Shown here: positions 44,148-53,852 of the stretch, piece by piece
Numbering within the stretch: position 1 is the first letter of the stretch
Layout: every line of letters begins with the position of its first letter
Origin: Aerococcus viridans
GTDB lineage: Bacteria > Bacillota > Bacilli > Lactobacillales > Aerococcaceae
Direction: 5' to 3'
NCBI RefSeq assembly: GCF_001543285.1
Contig: NZ_CP014164.1
Location: 868,001 to 932,000, forward strand
DNA length: 64,000 nt
Notes under the pieces: model-generated
What the model saw: only the letters and a program-made list of their open reading frames with translations
What the model was told of the DNA's origin: nothing
Databases searched by the model: none
Program-made: the position numbers and the translations under genes

Positions 44148-45428
44148 ATGTCAGTAAATTATGAACAAACATCAACAAACGAAGGTATTTTACATTTTAC
44201 CGTAGCAAAAGAAGATGCAGCGAAAGCTAAGAAACAAGCTTTTAACCGTATTAAAAAGGATGTATCTATCCCAGGTTTCCGTAAAGGGAAAGTAAACTAT
44301 CAAATGTTTGTAAAAATGTTTGGTGAGCAATCTTTAATTGAAGATGCTGTAAATATCGTTTTACCAGAAGCTTATACAAAAGCTGTTGAAGAATCAGGTT
44401 TAGAAGTTGTTACACAACCTCGCTTCGATATTAAATCTGCTGAGCCAAATGCTGACTGGGAATTAATTGCATATGTTGCGACTAAACCAGAAGTTAAATT
44501 GGGTCAATACAAAAACCTAACTGTTGCTAAACAAGAAGTTGAAGTAACTGAAGAAGAAATCAACGACCGTTTATCTGCAGCACAAGCTAACTTAAGCGAA
44601 TTAGCTTTAAAAGAAGGCGCTGCTGAAACTGGTGACACTGTTGTTATTGACTACGAAGGCTTCCAAGATGGTGAAGCATTCGCAGGTGGTAAAGGTGAAA
44701 ACCATTCATTAGAATTAGGTTCTGATTCATTCATCCCTGGTTTTGAAGACCAATTAGTTGGTGTTAAAGAAGGCGACGAAGTAGAAGTTAACCTTACTTT
44801 CCCTGAAGATTACCATGCAGATGAATTAGCTGGTAAAGATGCTACATTCAAAGTTAAAGTACACGAAGTGAAAACTAAAGAAGTACCAGAATTAGATGAC
44901 GAATTTGCTAAAGACGTTGACGAAGAAGTTGAAACTTTAGACGAATTAAAAGAAAAATACCGTAAAGAATTAACGGATCAAAAAGAAGCTGCAGCTAAAG
45001 AAGCTCGCGAAGAAGAAGCTTTACGTTTAGCAGTAGAAAATGCTGAAATTACTGACTTACCACACGAAATGGTACATGAAGAAGTTCACCGTCAAATGGA
45101 CCACTACTTAAACGAAATGCAACGTTCAGGTATCTCTAAAGAAATGTACTTCCAATTAACAGGTACAACTGAGGCAGACTTACACACTCAATTCGAACAA
45201 GATGCTGACACTCGCGTGAAAACTAACTTGATTCTTGAGCAAATCGTTGAAGATGAAAACATCACTGCTGAAGTTGAAGATGTAGAAAAAGAAATCGCTA
45301 CATTAGCTGAAACTTACGGCATGACTGTTGAAGAAGTTAAAAACGTTGTAACAGAAGATATGTTGAAAAATGATATTGCATTGAAAAAAGCAATGGCATT
45401 AATCACTGATACTATTGAAGAAGCGTAA
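44148..45428 (+). CDS. tig: Trigger factor
   Basis: This 426-residue ribosome-associated chaperone and prolyl isomerase shows the ribosome-docking signature PGFRKGKVNYQMFVKMFG at about residue 45, the FKBP-type domain (GDTVVIDYEGFQDGEAFAGGKGENHSLELGSDSFIPGFEDQLVG) at about 160-205, and the acidic helical C-terminal chaperone domain. Its original terminator now lies at 47251-47279, displaced by the ISL3 element inserted 18 bases after its stop. Confidence 0.97.
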   Translation: MSVNYEQTSTNEGILHFTVAKEDAAKAKKQAFNRIKKDVSIPGFRKGKVNYQMFVKMFGEQSLIEDAVNIVLPEAYTKAVEESGLEVVTQPRFDIKSAEPNADWELIAYVATKPEVKLGQYKNLTVAKQEVEVTEEEINDRLSAAQANLSELALKEGAAETGDTVVIDYEGFQDGEAFAGGKGENHSLELGSDSFIPGFEDQLVGVKEGDEVEVNLTFPEDYHADELAGKDATFKVKVHEVKTKEVPELDDEFAKDVDEEVETLDELKEKYRKELTDQKEAAAKEAREEEALRLAVENAEITDLPHEMVHEEVHRQMDHYLNEMQRSGISKEMYFQLTGTTEADLHTQFEQDADTRVKTNLILEQIVEDENITAEVEDVEKEIATLAETYGMTVEEVKNVVTEDMLKNDIALKKAMALITDTIEEA

Positions 45429-45454
45429 GCTTTATAATAGTTTTCAAAATGTAA

Positions 45455-45528
45455 GGCTCTTCGACATTTAATGTGGATAGCTTAATTTAAGGGCTCTTCG
45501 ACATTTAATGTGGATAGCTTAATTTAAG
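45455..45528. repeat. Tandem duplication of the ISL3 terminal repeat
   Basis: Two copies of a 37-bp unit beginning GGCTCTTCGACATTTAATG lie head to tail (45455-45491 and 45492-45528). Copy 1 has only one. The target duplication flanks the outer copy, so transposition used the outer end. Confidence 0.92.
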
Positions 45529-45529
45529 C

Positions 45530-45580
45530 AAGAAACTTAAATTCATTTTATATGGATTTGAGTTTCTTTTTTATTTTATT
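45530..45580 (+). terminator. Inward terminator at the IS copy 2 end facing tig
   Basis: AAGAAACTTAAAT pairs with ATTTGAGTTTCTT and is followed by TTTTTT and AT-rich sequence. It can stop tig transcription entering the IS and may replace the displaced tig terminator. Confidence 0.65.
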
Positions 45581-45632
45581 TTAAATGAGATTTGATAAAA
45601 GAAGAACTATCTTTTTTGTCCTTTGAACTGCT

Positions 45633-45739
45633 GTGTACGTTCCTTAAGAGCCGTGGCACCGGCGAGAGCCAAGGTCTCTCTGCCTTGATATCGAGCCAAG
45701 GTCTCGATATCATGCTTTTTCACGGCTAAGGACGTACAC
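45633..45739 (-). ncRNA. Conserved structured element of ISL3 copy 2
   Basis: It is the same sequence as 9071-9177 in copy 1, on the opposite strand: long closing stem plus two hairpins with ACCTTGG loops. It is unchanged although the transposase of this copy has decayed. Confidence 0.5.
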
Positions 45740-45788
45740 TTGCAGTTTTTTTTCTTTGAACATAGCGAGCGGGATGTATCATGTTTAT

Positions 45789-47115
45789 TTAATTAAGGGA
45801 AGCGGGCTTGCCCGGTTTTAAAATGAAACTAATCATCACCCTATTTCTGAAATTGAAAAAATTACGATATCCATAGGATACACGTTTTATGACTTTGATA
45901 CGATTATTTTTTCCTTCTAGACTAGCGTTTGATCTAGTCTTGTAATGGAAGGTGTTTGCGATAAACGCTATATTCTTCAATAATGTGTTCAGTGAGGTTT
46001 GCATATATTTACTGATATTTTGGTGACGTTCTGCAGTAATAGTCTCATGAAACATTTCGATATTATTTTCTTTAGAAGCCTCTAGTAAAGCTTGACATAC
46101 CCAGTAATTTTCCGTTAAATCTTCATCTAAAGAAAGTAGATGATCAAGAATATCCATATCACAAACCATTTTCCCTTTAAATAAACGTTGTTTTCTATAA
46201 TTTATAAAATCAACTTCGTTGAAATCCTTTAGGATAAGCTTCCAAAAACTTTTCAGCTTGCGATACTCTTTTTTATCTTCACCATTATTTCTATTTGTAT
46301 TGAAAGTATTCATTACTTGAACTCTCGTTTTGTTTAAAGAACGTGAAATCAATTGAATGATATGAAAACGATCAATAATTACTTTGGCGTTTGGAAACAT
46401 TTCTCTAACCAAAGTCATATAAGGCGCATTCATACCAACAACAATGGTTTCAACAGCAGAGCGCACTTTTAAACTAAATTGGCGGAAGTATTCTCTTAAT
46501 TTGTATAGTTGTCGAGTGGGCAGTATACCAAGAACTTCATGAGTATCCTCATTACTAAAAATAAAACTCATTTGATTGTCAGCTTGTTTTGTAGATTTGA
46601 TCTCATCGAAGCACATGTTTTTCGCTAGTTTTGTGCGATTGCGACGAAAATAGTCATCCATAAAGCGATTAATAATTCGTCTACTAGTATTATCTGAGAT
46701 ACAGTGCCTACGAGCGAGATCCTTGTTTGAAATCGTATCTACAGCCTCAACTAAAACAGATTGCTTCACTTGTTTAGCGATATGACAATTACGTGCAACC
46801 TCACTGGTATGAGCAATGAAGCGCTCATCGCATTCATGACACCAGAAGCGTTGCTTCTTAAGCTCTAGATAGGTTGGTGTATTGGATTGGCGTAACCACG
46901 TGATCCTGGACGTCATAAACCCATCTTTAACGATAGAATGGTCATTTACACACCCACATTTAGGGCAAGCCTTGGGCTTGTAGGTTAACGTGCCAGTAAA
47001 AAATTTTACATTTATTCCTTTAATATTACGCTCTTGAATCCAATTTTCTTCGTTAAATGTGATGTTAGTATCTTTAATGTTTTAGTAAAAGTCTGATATT
47101 ATCGTTCTGAGACAT
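45789..47115 (-). pseudogene. ISL3 transposase, frameshifted and active-site mutated (copy 2)
   Basis: Compared with copy 1, an extra A in the run after codon 11 shifts the frame from the ATG at 47115 and gives a stop at codon 14. The remaining open part (45789-46916) lacks the first zinc-binding pair. In addition, the second catalytic Asp (Asp227 of copy 1) is Gly here (codon at 46434-46436, VVGMNAPYM). Either change alone should inactivate it. It could still be mobilised by copy 1, because both ends are present. Confidence 0.92.
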
Positions 47116-47250
47116 ATGAATTTCCTTTCTAATTTTGGTTTAGACGCTTAAATTTTAGCATAGGAAATATTCATATGTCTTTTTGTGTTTTTATACAAAA
47201 TAGGTTTGAATGATTTCTCATCCACACCAAAAGTCGGAGACCCAAATGTA

Positions 47251-47279
47251 AAGCCAAGGGGGTGACTCCTTGGCTTTTT
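47251..47279 (+). terminator. Original terminator of tig, displaced by ISL3 copy 2
   Basis: AAGCCAAGG pairs with CCTTGGCTT around GGGTGACT and is followed by TTT. It abuts the right target duplication and, without the IS, would lie about 25 bases after the tig stop. Confidence 0.8.
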
Positions 47280-47308
47280 CTTAAGCAAAAGAATTATATA
47301 ATGACCAC

Positions 47309-47335
47309 AAAAAAACCGAGCCTAGCTCGGTTTTT
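47309..47335 (-). terminator. Terminator of the nucleoside hydrolase gene
   Basis: AAAAACCGAGC pairs with GCTCGGTTTTT around CTA, flanked by T-run on the minus strand. Confidence 0.85.
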
Positions 47336-47351
47336 AGTATTGAAATAACTA

Positions 47352-48290
47352 TTAAAATGCTTTTACGATTGTGTCTAGGAAATGTTTGTTATAGCCTTCA
47401 GCGTCAACGCCTAAAGCAACAAATACATTCGGTTCTTCCTTGCGGTTTAAGGCAACTTGATCTTGGACTAGACGACCTTCTTGTTCGCCATATAAACTCT
47501 TGATGCGGAATGTTTCACCCGTTACCCAGTCACTCTTAAGGGCAACAGAAACTGCTAGTGGATCGTGTAGGGCACAACCTGTTAGGTCTTCGTATGAATT
47601 TGCGTAAGCCTTAAAGTAATAAGTCACAATCTCGTGGAATACTTTGGCCGCTTCAGACATTTCTAACCAAGGGGCGATATCAGTATCTGTGATTAGGGTA
47701 CGTAAAGTCACATCTAAACCAATGACTTTAATTGGTAAACCAGAATCAAAGACGATATTATTCGCTTCTGAGTCCTTCCAGAAGTTAGCTTCAGCAAATG
47801 GGCTTACGTTACCAGGAACTGTTAAAGCACCACCCATAGAAACAATCCCTTTGATTTTTTGCATAGCAGGTAGGTCTTTTTGAATGGCTAAGGCTGCATT
47901 CGTTAAAGGACCTGTTGTCACTAAGACTAATTCTTCACCGTATTTGTTGGCAGACTCAATAATGAAGTCAATAGCGTCTTGGTCAGAAATATTGTTACCA
48001 GCAGGTAATTCGACATTTCCTAGACCATTTAAGCCATGGAAGATACCAGATGCTTTTTCTTGGATATAATCTTCATTTGCCCCAATTTTGTGGGAAGCCC
48101 CACGGAAAACGGGGATGTCTTCGCGGTCTAATAATTTTAATACTGCTGAGGCATTGTGCACACATTTTTCTACCTCAGCATTTCCAAATACAGATGTAAT
48201 ACCGATTACTTCTGCGTCTTCTTCACCCAGGGCAAGTGCAATAGCCATTGCATCATCAATACCAGTATCAAAATCTAAGATTAGTTTCAT
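47352..48290 (-). CDS. Nucleoside hydrolase (IunH/RihA-like)
   Basis: This 312-residue nucleoside hydrolase splits purine and/or pyrimidine ribonucleosides into base and ribose. The calcium-binding N-terminal motif ILDFDTGIDDAMAIALAL is complete. VTTGPLTNAALAI, MGGALTVPGNVSPFAEANFWKDSEA and the C-terminal DPLAVSVAL are all family hallmarks. The preceding NupC transporter gene on the same strand suggests uptake and cleavage of external nucleosides. The exact base preference is not readable from the sequence. Confidence 0.94.
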   Translation of the reverse strand: MKLILDFDTGIDDAMAIALALGEEDAEVIGITSVFGNAEVEKCVHNASAVLKLLDREDIPVFRGASHKIGANEDYIQEKASGIFHGLNGLGNVELPAGNNISDQDAIDFIIESANKYGEELVLVTTGPLTNAALAIQKDLPAMQKIKGIVSMGGALTVPGNVSPFAEANFWKDSEANNIVFDSGLPIKVIGLDVTLRTLITDTDIAPWLEMSEAAKVFHEIVTYYFKAYANSYEDLTGCALHDPLAVSVALKSDWVTGETFRIKSLYGEQEGRLVQDQVALNRKEEPNVFVALGVDAEGYNKHFLDTIVKAF

Positions 48291-48428
48291 ATTTAAACCC
48301 CCTATAAAGTTAGATATTTCAATATCATATCCTATTTAAAGTATAAGACATTGTCTTTCAAATTGATAGAAGAAAGACAATGCCTTAGACAAGTTTATTT
48401 AAATTTACTATTGAGTTGGGTTTCTAAA

Positions 48429-49628
48429 TTAGAAGAAGAAGCCAACAATTGTTGATGAAATCATAGATACCAATACCGAAGCAATGATTAAACGCCACGT
48501 ATTGTTTGCGACAACTTTTGCTTGTTTAGCTGACATAATTTTTATAGAAGCAATAATCATGCCGACAGTTGCGATATTTGAAAATGAGATAACATAAGTT
48601 GACATCATTGCCATTGTTTTATCACTAACTTGTCCTGCAACCGCTTGAACCTCTCCTAAGGCCACAAATTCATTGGTTAATAATTTAGAAGCCATGATTG
48701 AGCCAGCACTTACGATGTCCGCGCTTGGAACCCCCATAATGTATGCAAGTGGAGAAAAAACATAGCCTAAAATAGTAAAGAAATCAATACCAAATACCAA
48801 GGTAGCTAATGAGTTAAGGAATGTAATTAAAGCTGTAAAACCAATCAGAGAACCAGCAATTGCTAGGGCAATTTGGAAACCACTAGAAATATAGTCACTT
48901 AACACAGAGAAGAAGTTCTCATCATCAATACCTTCGTTTTCTTTAGCCTCTTCAATAGGGTTGAAATCTACTTGATATGTTTGTGGATTATAGGGTGTCA
49001 TCAGGGAAACAATAATAAACGCAGCGAAAACATTCAATAGAATAGCAACCACTACAAACTTACCGTCAACCATTTGCATATAAGAAGCAATCGTTGTAGC
49101 AGATACACAAGATAGCCCCATTAACACAAATGTAAAAATTTGTTCAGGTGAAAATTTATCAATATAACGTTTAAGTGTAATTAAACCATTCGATTGACCA
49201 AGCATAGCCATGATGATAGCAATGTATGATTCATTTTCTCCCATACCAGTAATTTTATTAAGGATTTTACCGATATATTTAGCGATAAAAGGTAAAACGT
49301 TAATGTATTGAAGGATACCAATTAATCCAGAAATAAAAACAATTGGCATTAAAACATTTAGGAAGAAAATCCCGTAGCTTGTAGCGCCTTCCCCAAAGAC
49401 AAATTCAGTACCACCATTTGCTTGTAAGATTAACCAGTTGAATAATCCTGATACACCCTCCAAAATGGCAATCCCAAAGCTTGTTCTTAAACCGATGAAG
49501 GCTAAGACAAACATAATTACTAATAAAATCCCTACTTGCTTAATACGGGCGTTCTTACGGTCTTTACTAATTAATAAAGCAATAAGTCCGATGACAATTA
49601 GACCGATGATTCCGCGAATAATACTCAT
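48429..49628 (-). CDS. nupC: NupC-type concentrative nucleoside transporter
   Basis: This 399-residue cation-coupled nucleoside transporter (CNT family) has about ten hydrophobic helices. The conserved GQSNGLITLKRYI, IAIIMAMLG and TNEFVALGEVQAV segments, and the ending region SFSNIATVGMII, belong to NupC proteins. It lies upstream of the nucleoside hydrolase gene, with a 138-base gap containing an imperfect hairpin (GACATTGTCTTT and complement at about 48350-48387) that may set different expression levels. Confidence 0.92.
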   Translation of the reverse strand: MSIIRGIIGLIVIGLIALLISKDRKNARIKQVGILLVIMFVLAFIGLRTSFGIAILEGVSGLFNWLILQANGGTEFVFGEGATSYGIFFLNVLMPIVFISGLIGILQYINVLPFIAKYIGKILNKITGMGENESYIAIIMAMLGQSNGLITLKRYIDKFSPEQIFTFVLMGLSCVSATTIASYMQMVDGKFVVVAILLNVFAAFIIVSLMTPYNPQTYQVDFNPIEEAKENEGIDDENFFSVLSDYISSGFQIALAIAGSLIGFTALITFLNSLATLVFGIDFFTILGYVFSPLAYIMGVPSADIVSAGSIMASKLLTNEFVALGEVQAVAGQVSDKTMAMMSTYVISFSNIATVGMIIASIKIMSAKQAKVVANNTWRLIIASVLVSMISSTIVGFFF

Positions 49629-49808
49629 AGTTATCTCCTTTTCTTATTCATATTCAAATTTTTGCACCGCTGATCATTATAAAATATTGCCAAGTAAAAT
49701 ACTAGTTAATTTTAATAGTATTTCCGAACAATAAATCGGTTACAATTTTAATCAATACATCCATTATACGATAAAAGTATAGAAAGCTGTAGAATGAAGA
49801 CTTTTAAA

Positions 49809-49837
49809 TTGACTTGAAGTCAACAATTTGGCACAAT
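49809..49837 (+). promoter_or_regulatory. SigA-type promoter of clpX
   Basis: TTGACT (49809-49814), a 17-base spacer and CACAAT (49832-49837), 35 bases before the clpX ATG. I see no CIRCE or CtsR site nearby. Confidence 0.65.
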
Positions 49838-49871
49838 AAGGTGATGTAAAAGAGAAAGGAGAACGGATAGC

Positions 49872-51128
49872 ATGTATAATGATGATGAACAAACAACGAT
49901 TCACTGTTCTTTTTGTGGAAAATCACAAGATGAGGTAGACAAAATCATCGCTGGACCTGGCGTGTATATTTGTAATGAATGTGTAGCACTATGTCAAGAA
50001 ATCATTGATGAAGAAGTCGACCAAGAACGACAAGAATCTTATACAATGGTTGAACCACCAAAACCAACTGAAATTCGTTCCATCTTAGATGATTATGTTA
50101 TTGGTCAAGATCAAGCTAAAAAAACTTTATCAGTAGCAGTATATAACCACTACAAACGTATTTCCTCTAATAACGAAACAAATGATGATGGAGTATCTCT
50201 ACAAAAGAGTAATATCCTACTAATGGGCCCAACAGGTTCAGGTAAAACATACTTAGCTCAAACTTTAGCACGTATTCTTGATGTGCCATTTGCGATTGCA
50301 GATGCAACGACACTAACGGAAGCGGGTTATGTGGGGGAAGATGTTGAAAACATTCTAGTTAAATTGATGCAATCAGCAGATTTTGACGTAGAACGTGCCC
50401 AAAAAGGGATTATCTATGTGGATGAAATTGATAAGATTGCCCGTAAATCAGAAAACGTATCAATTACCCGTGATGTTTCTGGTGAAGGTGTGCAACAAGC
50501 CTTACTGAAAATTTTAGAGGGAACTGAAGCGAATATCCCACCACAAGGTGGTCGTAAACATCCACATCAAGAATTAATTCAAGTGGATACAACAAATATT
50601 CTCTTTATCGTAGGTGGTGCCTTCGATGGTATCGAACCAATTATTAAAGAACGTCTTGGTGAAAAAGTCATTGGTTTTGGTAATTCTTCAAACAACCATA
50701 TCTTGAATGACAACGATGCTATTATGCAACAAGCCATTCCACAAGACTTACAAACTTTCGGGTTGATTCCTGAATTTATTGGACGTTTACCGATTATGGC
50801 GAACTTGAACAAGCTAACAAAAGATGATTTAGTTCATATTCTAACGCAACCTAAAAATGCCTTAGTGAAACAGTATCAACAATTATTGAAGATGGATAAT
50901 GTGGAATTAATCTTTACAGATGAAGCTTTAGAAGCCATCGCACAAAAAGCTTTAGACCGTAAGACAGGGGCTCGTGGGTTACGCTCGATTATTGAAGAAG
51001 CTATGTTAGAAATCATGTTTGAAATTCCATCACGAGAAGACGTTTCAAAAGTTATGATTACTGAATCAGTAATTAATGGCGACATCGAACCAGATTTATT
51101 TGACTTAGATGGCAAAAAGATCGCTTAA
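49872..51128 (+). CDS. clpX: ATP-dependent Clp protease ATP-binding subunit ClpX
   Basis: This 418-residue AAA+ unfoldase feeds substrates to ClpP. The N-terminal zinc finger uses Cys12, Cys15, Cys34 and Cys37. Walker A is GPTGSGKT, Walker B is [11 protein letters not shown], and the pore loop lies in [28 protein letters not shown] contains the RKH loop, and the ClpP-binding loop IGF (VIGFGNSS) is present. GAAAGGAGAAC precedes the ATG. A terminator hairpin follows, but ysxC lies only 85 bases downstream as in most Firmicutes. Confidence 0.97.
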   Translation: MYNDDEQTTIHCSFCGKSQDEVDKIIAGPGVYICNECVALCQEIIDEEVDQERQESYTMVEPPKPTEIRSILDDYVIGQDQAKKTLSVAVYNHYKRISSNNETNDDGVSLQKSNILLMGPTGSGKTYLAQTLARILDVPFAIADATTLTEAGYVGEDVENILVKLMQSADFDVERAQKGIIYVDEIDKIARKSENVSITRDVSGEGVQQALLKILEGTEANIPPQGGRKHPHQELIQVDTTNILFIVGGAFDGIEPIIKERLGEKVIGFGNSSNNHILNDNDAIMQQAIPQDLQTFGLIPEFIGRLPIMANLNKLTKDDLVHILTQPKNALVKQYQQLLKMDNVELIFTDEALEAIAQKALDRKTGARGLRSIIEEAMLEIMFEIPSREDVSKVMITESVINGDIEPDLFDLDGKKIA

Positions 51129-51162
51129 TTATTGCCACTAGTAGCAGTGTATTAAATACAAT

Positions 51163-51192
51163 GGGAAAGACTAGAATGAGTCTTTCCTTTTT
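51163..51192 (+). terminator. Terminator or attenuator between clpX and ysxC
   Basis: GGAAAGACT pairs with AGTCTTTCC around AGAATG, followed by TTTTT. Some read-through into ysxC is likely, since no other promoter for it is evident. Confidence 0.7.
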
Positions 51193-51213
51193 GCGTCAGA
51201 AAGGGGATTTTTC

Positions 51214-51819
51214 ATGGACGTACATAACGTTGAGTTTCTGATATCTGCCGTAAGGCCAGAACAGTATCCAGCACCCATTATTCCGGAAATCGCGCTAGCA
51301 GGCCGGTCAAATGTTGGGAAAAGTTCTTTCATCAACACAATGATCAACCGTAAAAAACTGGCTAGAACTTCTAGTAAACCAGGTAAAACACAACAATTAA
51401 ACTATTATCAAATTGAAGATTTATTTTACTTTGTGGATGTGCCAGGTTACGGTTATGCCAGAGTTAGCAAGACGGAAAAAGCTAAATGGGGCGAGATGTT
51501 AGAAACCTATTTTGCGACCCGTGAAAATCTAGCATTGGCCCTATTGATTGTTGACTTCCGTCATAAACCAACAAAAGATGATATTCAAATGAAAGAGTTT
51601 ATGGATTATCATGGCGTACCTTATTTTGTCATAGCAACAAAAACGGACAAAATTAAGAAGAGTCAATGGAATAAACACTTAAGTGATATTTATAAAACAT
51701 TAGAATTAGAATCGATCGATCAGATCTTACCTTTCTCTGCCGAAACAAAGGATGGCCGTGATGAAGCTTGGGAAGTTATTCAAGCTGTTTTGGATGGTGA
51801 ATTTGCAGCTGAAGAATAG
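51214..51819 (+). CDS. ysxC: Ribosome biogenesis GTPase YsxC/EngB
   Basis: This 201-residue EngB/YsxC GTPase is needed for 50S subunit assembly. The GTPase motifs are all present: G1 [11 protein letters not shown]2 SSKPGKTQ, G3 DVPGYGYA, G4 TKTDK and G5 [13 protein letters not shown]. Length is typical and the clpX-ysxC order is conserved. AAAGGGGA precedes the ATG. Confidence 0.97.
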   Translation: MDVHNVEFLISAVRPEQYPAPIIPEIALAGRSNVGKSSFINTMINRKKLARTSSKPGKTQQLNYYQIEDLFYFVDVPGYGYARVSKTEKAKWGEMLETYFATRENLALALLIVDFRHKPTKDDIQMKEFMDYHGVPYFVIATKTDKIKKSQWNKHLSDIYKTLELESIDQILPFSAETKDGRDEAWEVIQAVLDGEFAAEE

Positions 51820-51854
51820 GATGCAGAAATTCGTAAAGAATATAGGCATATCCA

Positions 51855-51883
51855 TTGCATTTTGATTTGGTTTCCGCTATATT
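51855..51883 (+). promoter_or_regulatory. SigA-type promoter of dnaG-rpoD
   Basis: TTGCAT (51855-51860), a 17-base spacer and TATATT (51878-51883). The expected start near 51890 argues against the upstream TTG at 51896 as the dnaG start. Confidence 0.7.
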
Positions 51884-51919
51884 TATTGTGAGTTTTTGCC
51901 GGCAAAAGTAGGTGATCAA

Positions 51920-53815
51920 TTGGCGAATTTTATCCCAGAGGAAATCATTAATGAAGTAAAGAACAATGTAAATATCCTTGATGTAACCAGTCAATTTGTT
52001 GACTTACAAAAGAGGGGACGTAACTATTTTGGTTATTGTCCATTTCATGAAGAACGTACGCCTTCGTTCACAGTAAATGAAGAAAAACAGATTTTTCACT
52101 GTTTCTCATGTGGTCGGGGGGGTAATGTTTTTCGTTTTATGGAAGAAATTGAAGGTTATTCCTTCCCCCAAGCTGTCCAAAAGGTAGCGGAAGCTGGGAA
52201 TGTTTCGATATCATTCGATTGGTCAGCTTTAGATGATGGCCAACAAACGACCAATTATTCAAGTGTGCAAAATCGGCTTATCCATATCCATGAAGAATTA
52301 AGAAAATTTTACCATTATTTATTGATGAACACGGGAAATGGGCATCAAGGACTAATCTATCTATATGATCGTGGTTTAAGCAAAGAAACACTTGATGCCT
52401 ACCAAATTGGAATCGCCCCTGAAGATGGGCGCTTAGCTGCACAACATCTGTTAAACAAAGAATTTACCACTGAAGAATTGCAAAATTCTGGTATATTTGT
52501 AGGCGACCAAGACCGGTTAAAAGATAGATTTGCTGGTCGTGTGATGTTTCCACTGCGAAACCCGCAAGGGAAGACTGTTGGTTTTTCAGGGCGAATCTTG
52601 CCTGGGTCTAACCATTATGAAAACCATCCTGATGCAGCCAAGTACTTGAATAGTCCTGAGACAGAAATATTCGAGAAAAATACTTTCTTGTTTAACTTGG
52701 ATTTAGCTCAAAATGAAGCCCGAAGAGCCAAAGAGCTCGTTTTATTTGAAGGTTTTATGGACGTCATAGCCTCACACAATGAAGGTGTAGGCAATGGAGT
52801 GGCCTCTATGGGCACTAGTTTAACGAGCAACCAAATTAAGGCTATTGAACGAACAAGTAAACAGGTCTTAATTGCCTATGACGGAGATAAACCTGGTCAA
52901 AAGGCGACCCTTCGAGCAATTAACTTGATACAGGATCAAAGTAGTCGTTTGAAGCTTAATGTGCTAGCCTTTGAGCAAAACTTAGATCCTGATGAATTTA
53001 TTCAAAAGTATGGTGGCGAGCGGTATGTCAATTTTGTCTTGAACAAAAGGTTGAGTCCGATTCATTTCATGAGAAATTATTACCGGCAGGAATTTTCTCT
53101 TGAGACTGATAACGGCAAAATCCAATTCATTAATGTAATGCTGGAAGCTATTGCTAAAATTCAACGAGCCATCGATCGGGATATCTATGTAGGAGAAATT
53201 GCTGAAGATACAGGTGTTTCTAAAGATACCTTATTACAACAGTTAGAGAGCTATAGTCCTAAAAATCAGTCACACCAATCCTACCAAGCTGATGATCACG
53301 GCAACCAGCAGTCTTTTCCAGCAAATAACACTCTTCAACTAGGTATTCCTGCTGCAACAAGCAAGAAAAAGTCTCAACTTGAAAAAAGTGAATTGCTATT
53401 ACTATACCGTTTACTCTATAATAGTGAAACATGGTTACTCATAGCGAATAGGGATTTTCATTTTCAGTCTAGTGAAGTTGAAACGGTCTTTATGTTATTG
53501 TCTGACTATCGAGAAAATAATCAAAACATGGACGGTGAGCTTGACCCTGGAGATTTCTTACAAGCCTTGTCAGGTGCAGAAGAACAGCGTCTTGTCGCTG
53601 AAGTGATGAATATGGAAGTAGCACCAGATATAGGTGAGGGCGAAGTTGAAGATCTAATTTATAACATCCAGATTAAAGGTAACATCGAACAAAAAATGCA
53701 ATCTTTAGACGACGAAATTGCTTATGCAAAATCGGTAGACGACTTTGCACAGATTGGCATTTTGATAAAACAAAAAATAGATTTGTTAAAGCAAATAAAA
53801 AGTCGTGGTAATTAA
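51920..53815 (+). CDS. dnaG: DNA primase
   Basis: This 631-residue primase makes RNA primers for replication. It has the N-terminal CHC2 zinc domain (CPFHEERTPSF, HCFSCGRGG), the TOPRIM catalytic domain (LFEGFMDVIAS, AYDGDKPGQKA), and a C-terminal DnaB helicase-binding region. The start is TTG at 51920 after AGGTGA; the product then begins MANFIPEEIINEV, as in other DnaG proteins. An in-frame TTG at 51896 is only a few bases after the predicted transcription start. It is followed by rpoD, the classic macromolecular synthesis operon. Confidence 0.93.
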   Translation: MANFIPEEIINEVKNNVNILDVTSQFVDLQKRGRNYFGYCPFHEERTPSFTVNEEKQIFHCFSCGRGGNVFRFMEEIEGYSFPQAVQKVAEAGNVSISFDWSALDDGQQTTNYSSVQNRLIHIHEELRKFYHYLLMNTGNGHQGLIYLYDRGLSKETLDAYQIGIAPEDGRLAAQHLLNKEFTTEELQNSGIFVGDQDRLKDRFAGRVMFPLRNPQGKTVGFSGRILPGSNHYENHPDAAKYLNSPETEIFEKNTFLFNLDLAQNEARRAKELVLFEGFMDVIASHNEGVGNGVASMGTSLTSNQIKAIERTSKQVLIAYDGDKPGQKATLRAINLIQDQSSRLKLNVLAFEQNLDPDEFIQKYGGERYVNFVLNKRLSPIHFMRNYYRQEFSLETDNGKIQFINVMLEAIAKIQRAIDRDIYVGEIAEDTGVSKDTLLQQLESYSPKNQSHQSYQADDHGNQQSFPANNTLQLGIPAATSKKKSQLEKSELLLLYRLLYNSETWLLIANRDFHFQSSEVETVFMLLSDYRENNQNMDGELDPGDFLQALSGAEEQRLVAEVMNMEVAPDIGEGEVEDLIYNIQIKGNIEQKMQSLDDEIAYAKSVDDFAQIGILIKQKIDLLKQIKSRGN

Positions 53816-53852
53816 ACTACTTCAATTTTAATTTATGTAAGGAGCGAATTGA

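Larger units (their letters stand above)
45455..47243 (-). mobile_element. ISL3-family insertion sequence, copy 2 (inactivated)
   Basis: This 1789-bp element is nearly identical to copy 1 but in opposite orientation. It is bounded by the exact 8-bp duplication AAATGTAA (45447-45454 and 47244-47251). It is 39 bp longer than copy 1: 37 bp come from a tandem duplication of its right terminal repeat (45455-45491 and 45492 onward), one base from a frameshift in the transposase, and one from an extended A/T run. It separates tig from its terminator. Confidence 0.95.

Noticed and set aside
45455..45528. Two 37-bp direct repeats, considered as a minimal CRISPR-like repeat pair
   Set aside because: There is no spacer between them, and the unit is the ISL3 terminal repeat; it is a duplicated IS end.
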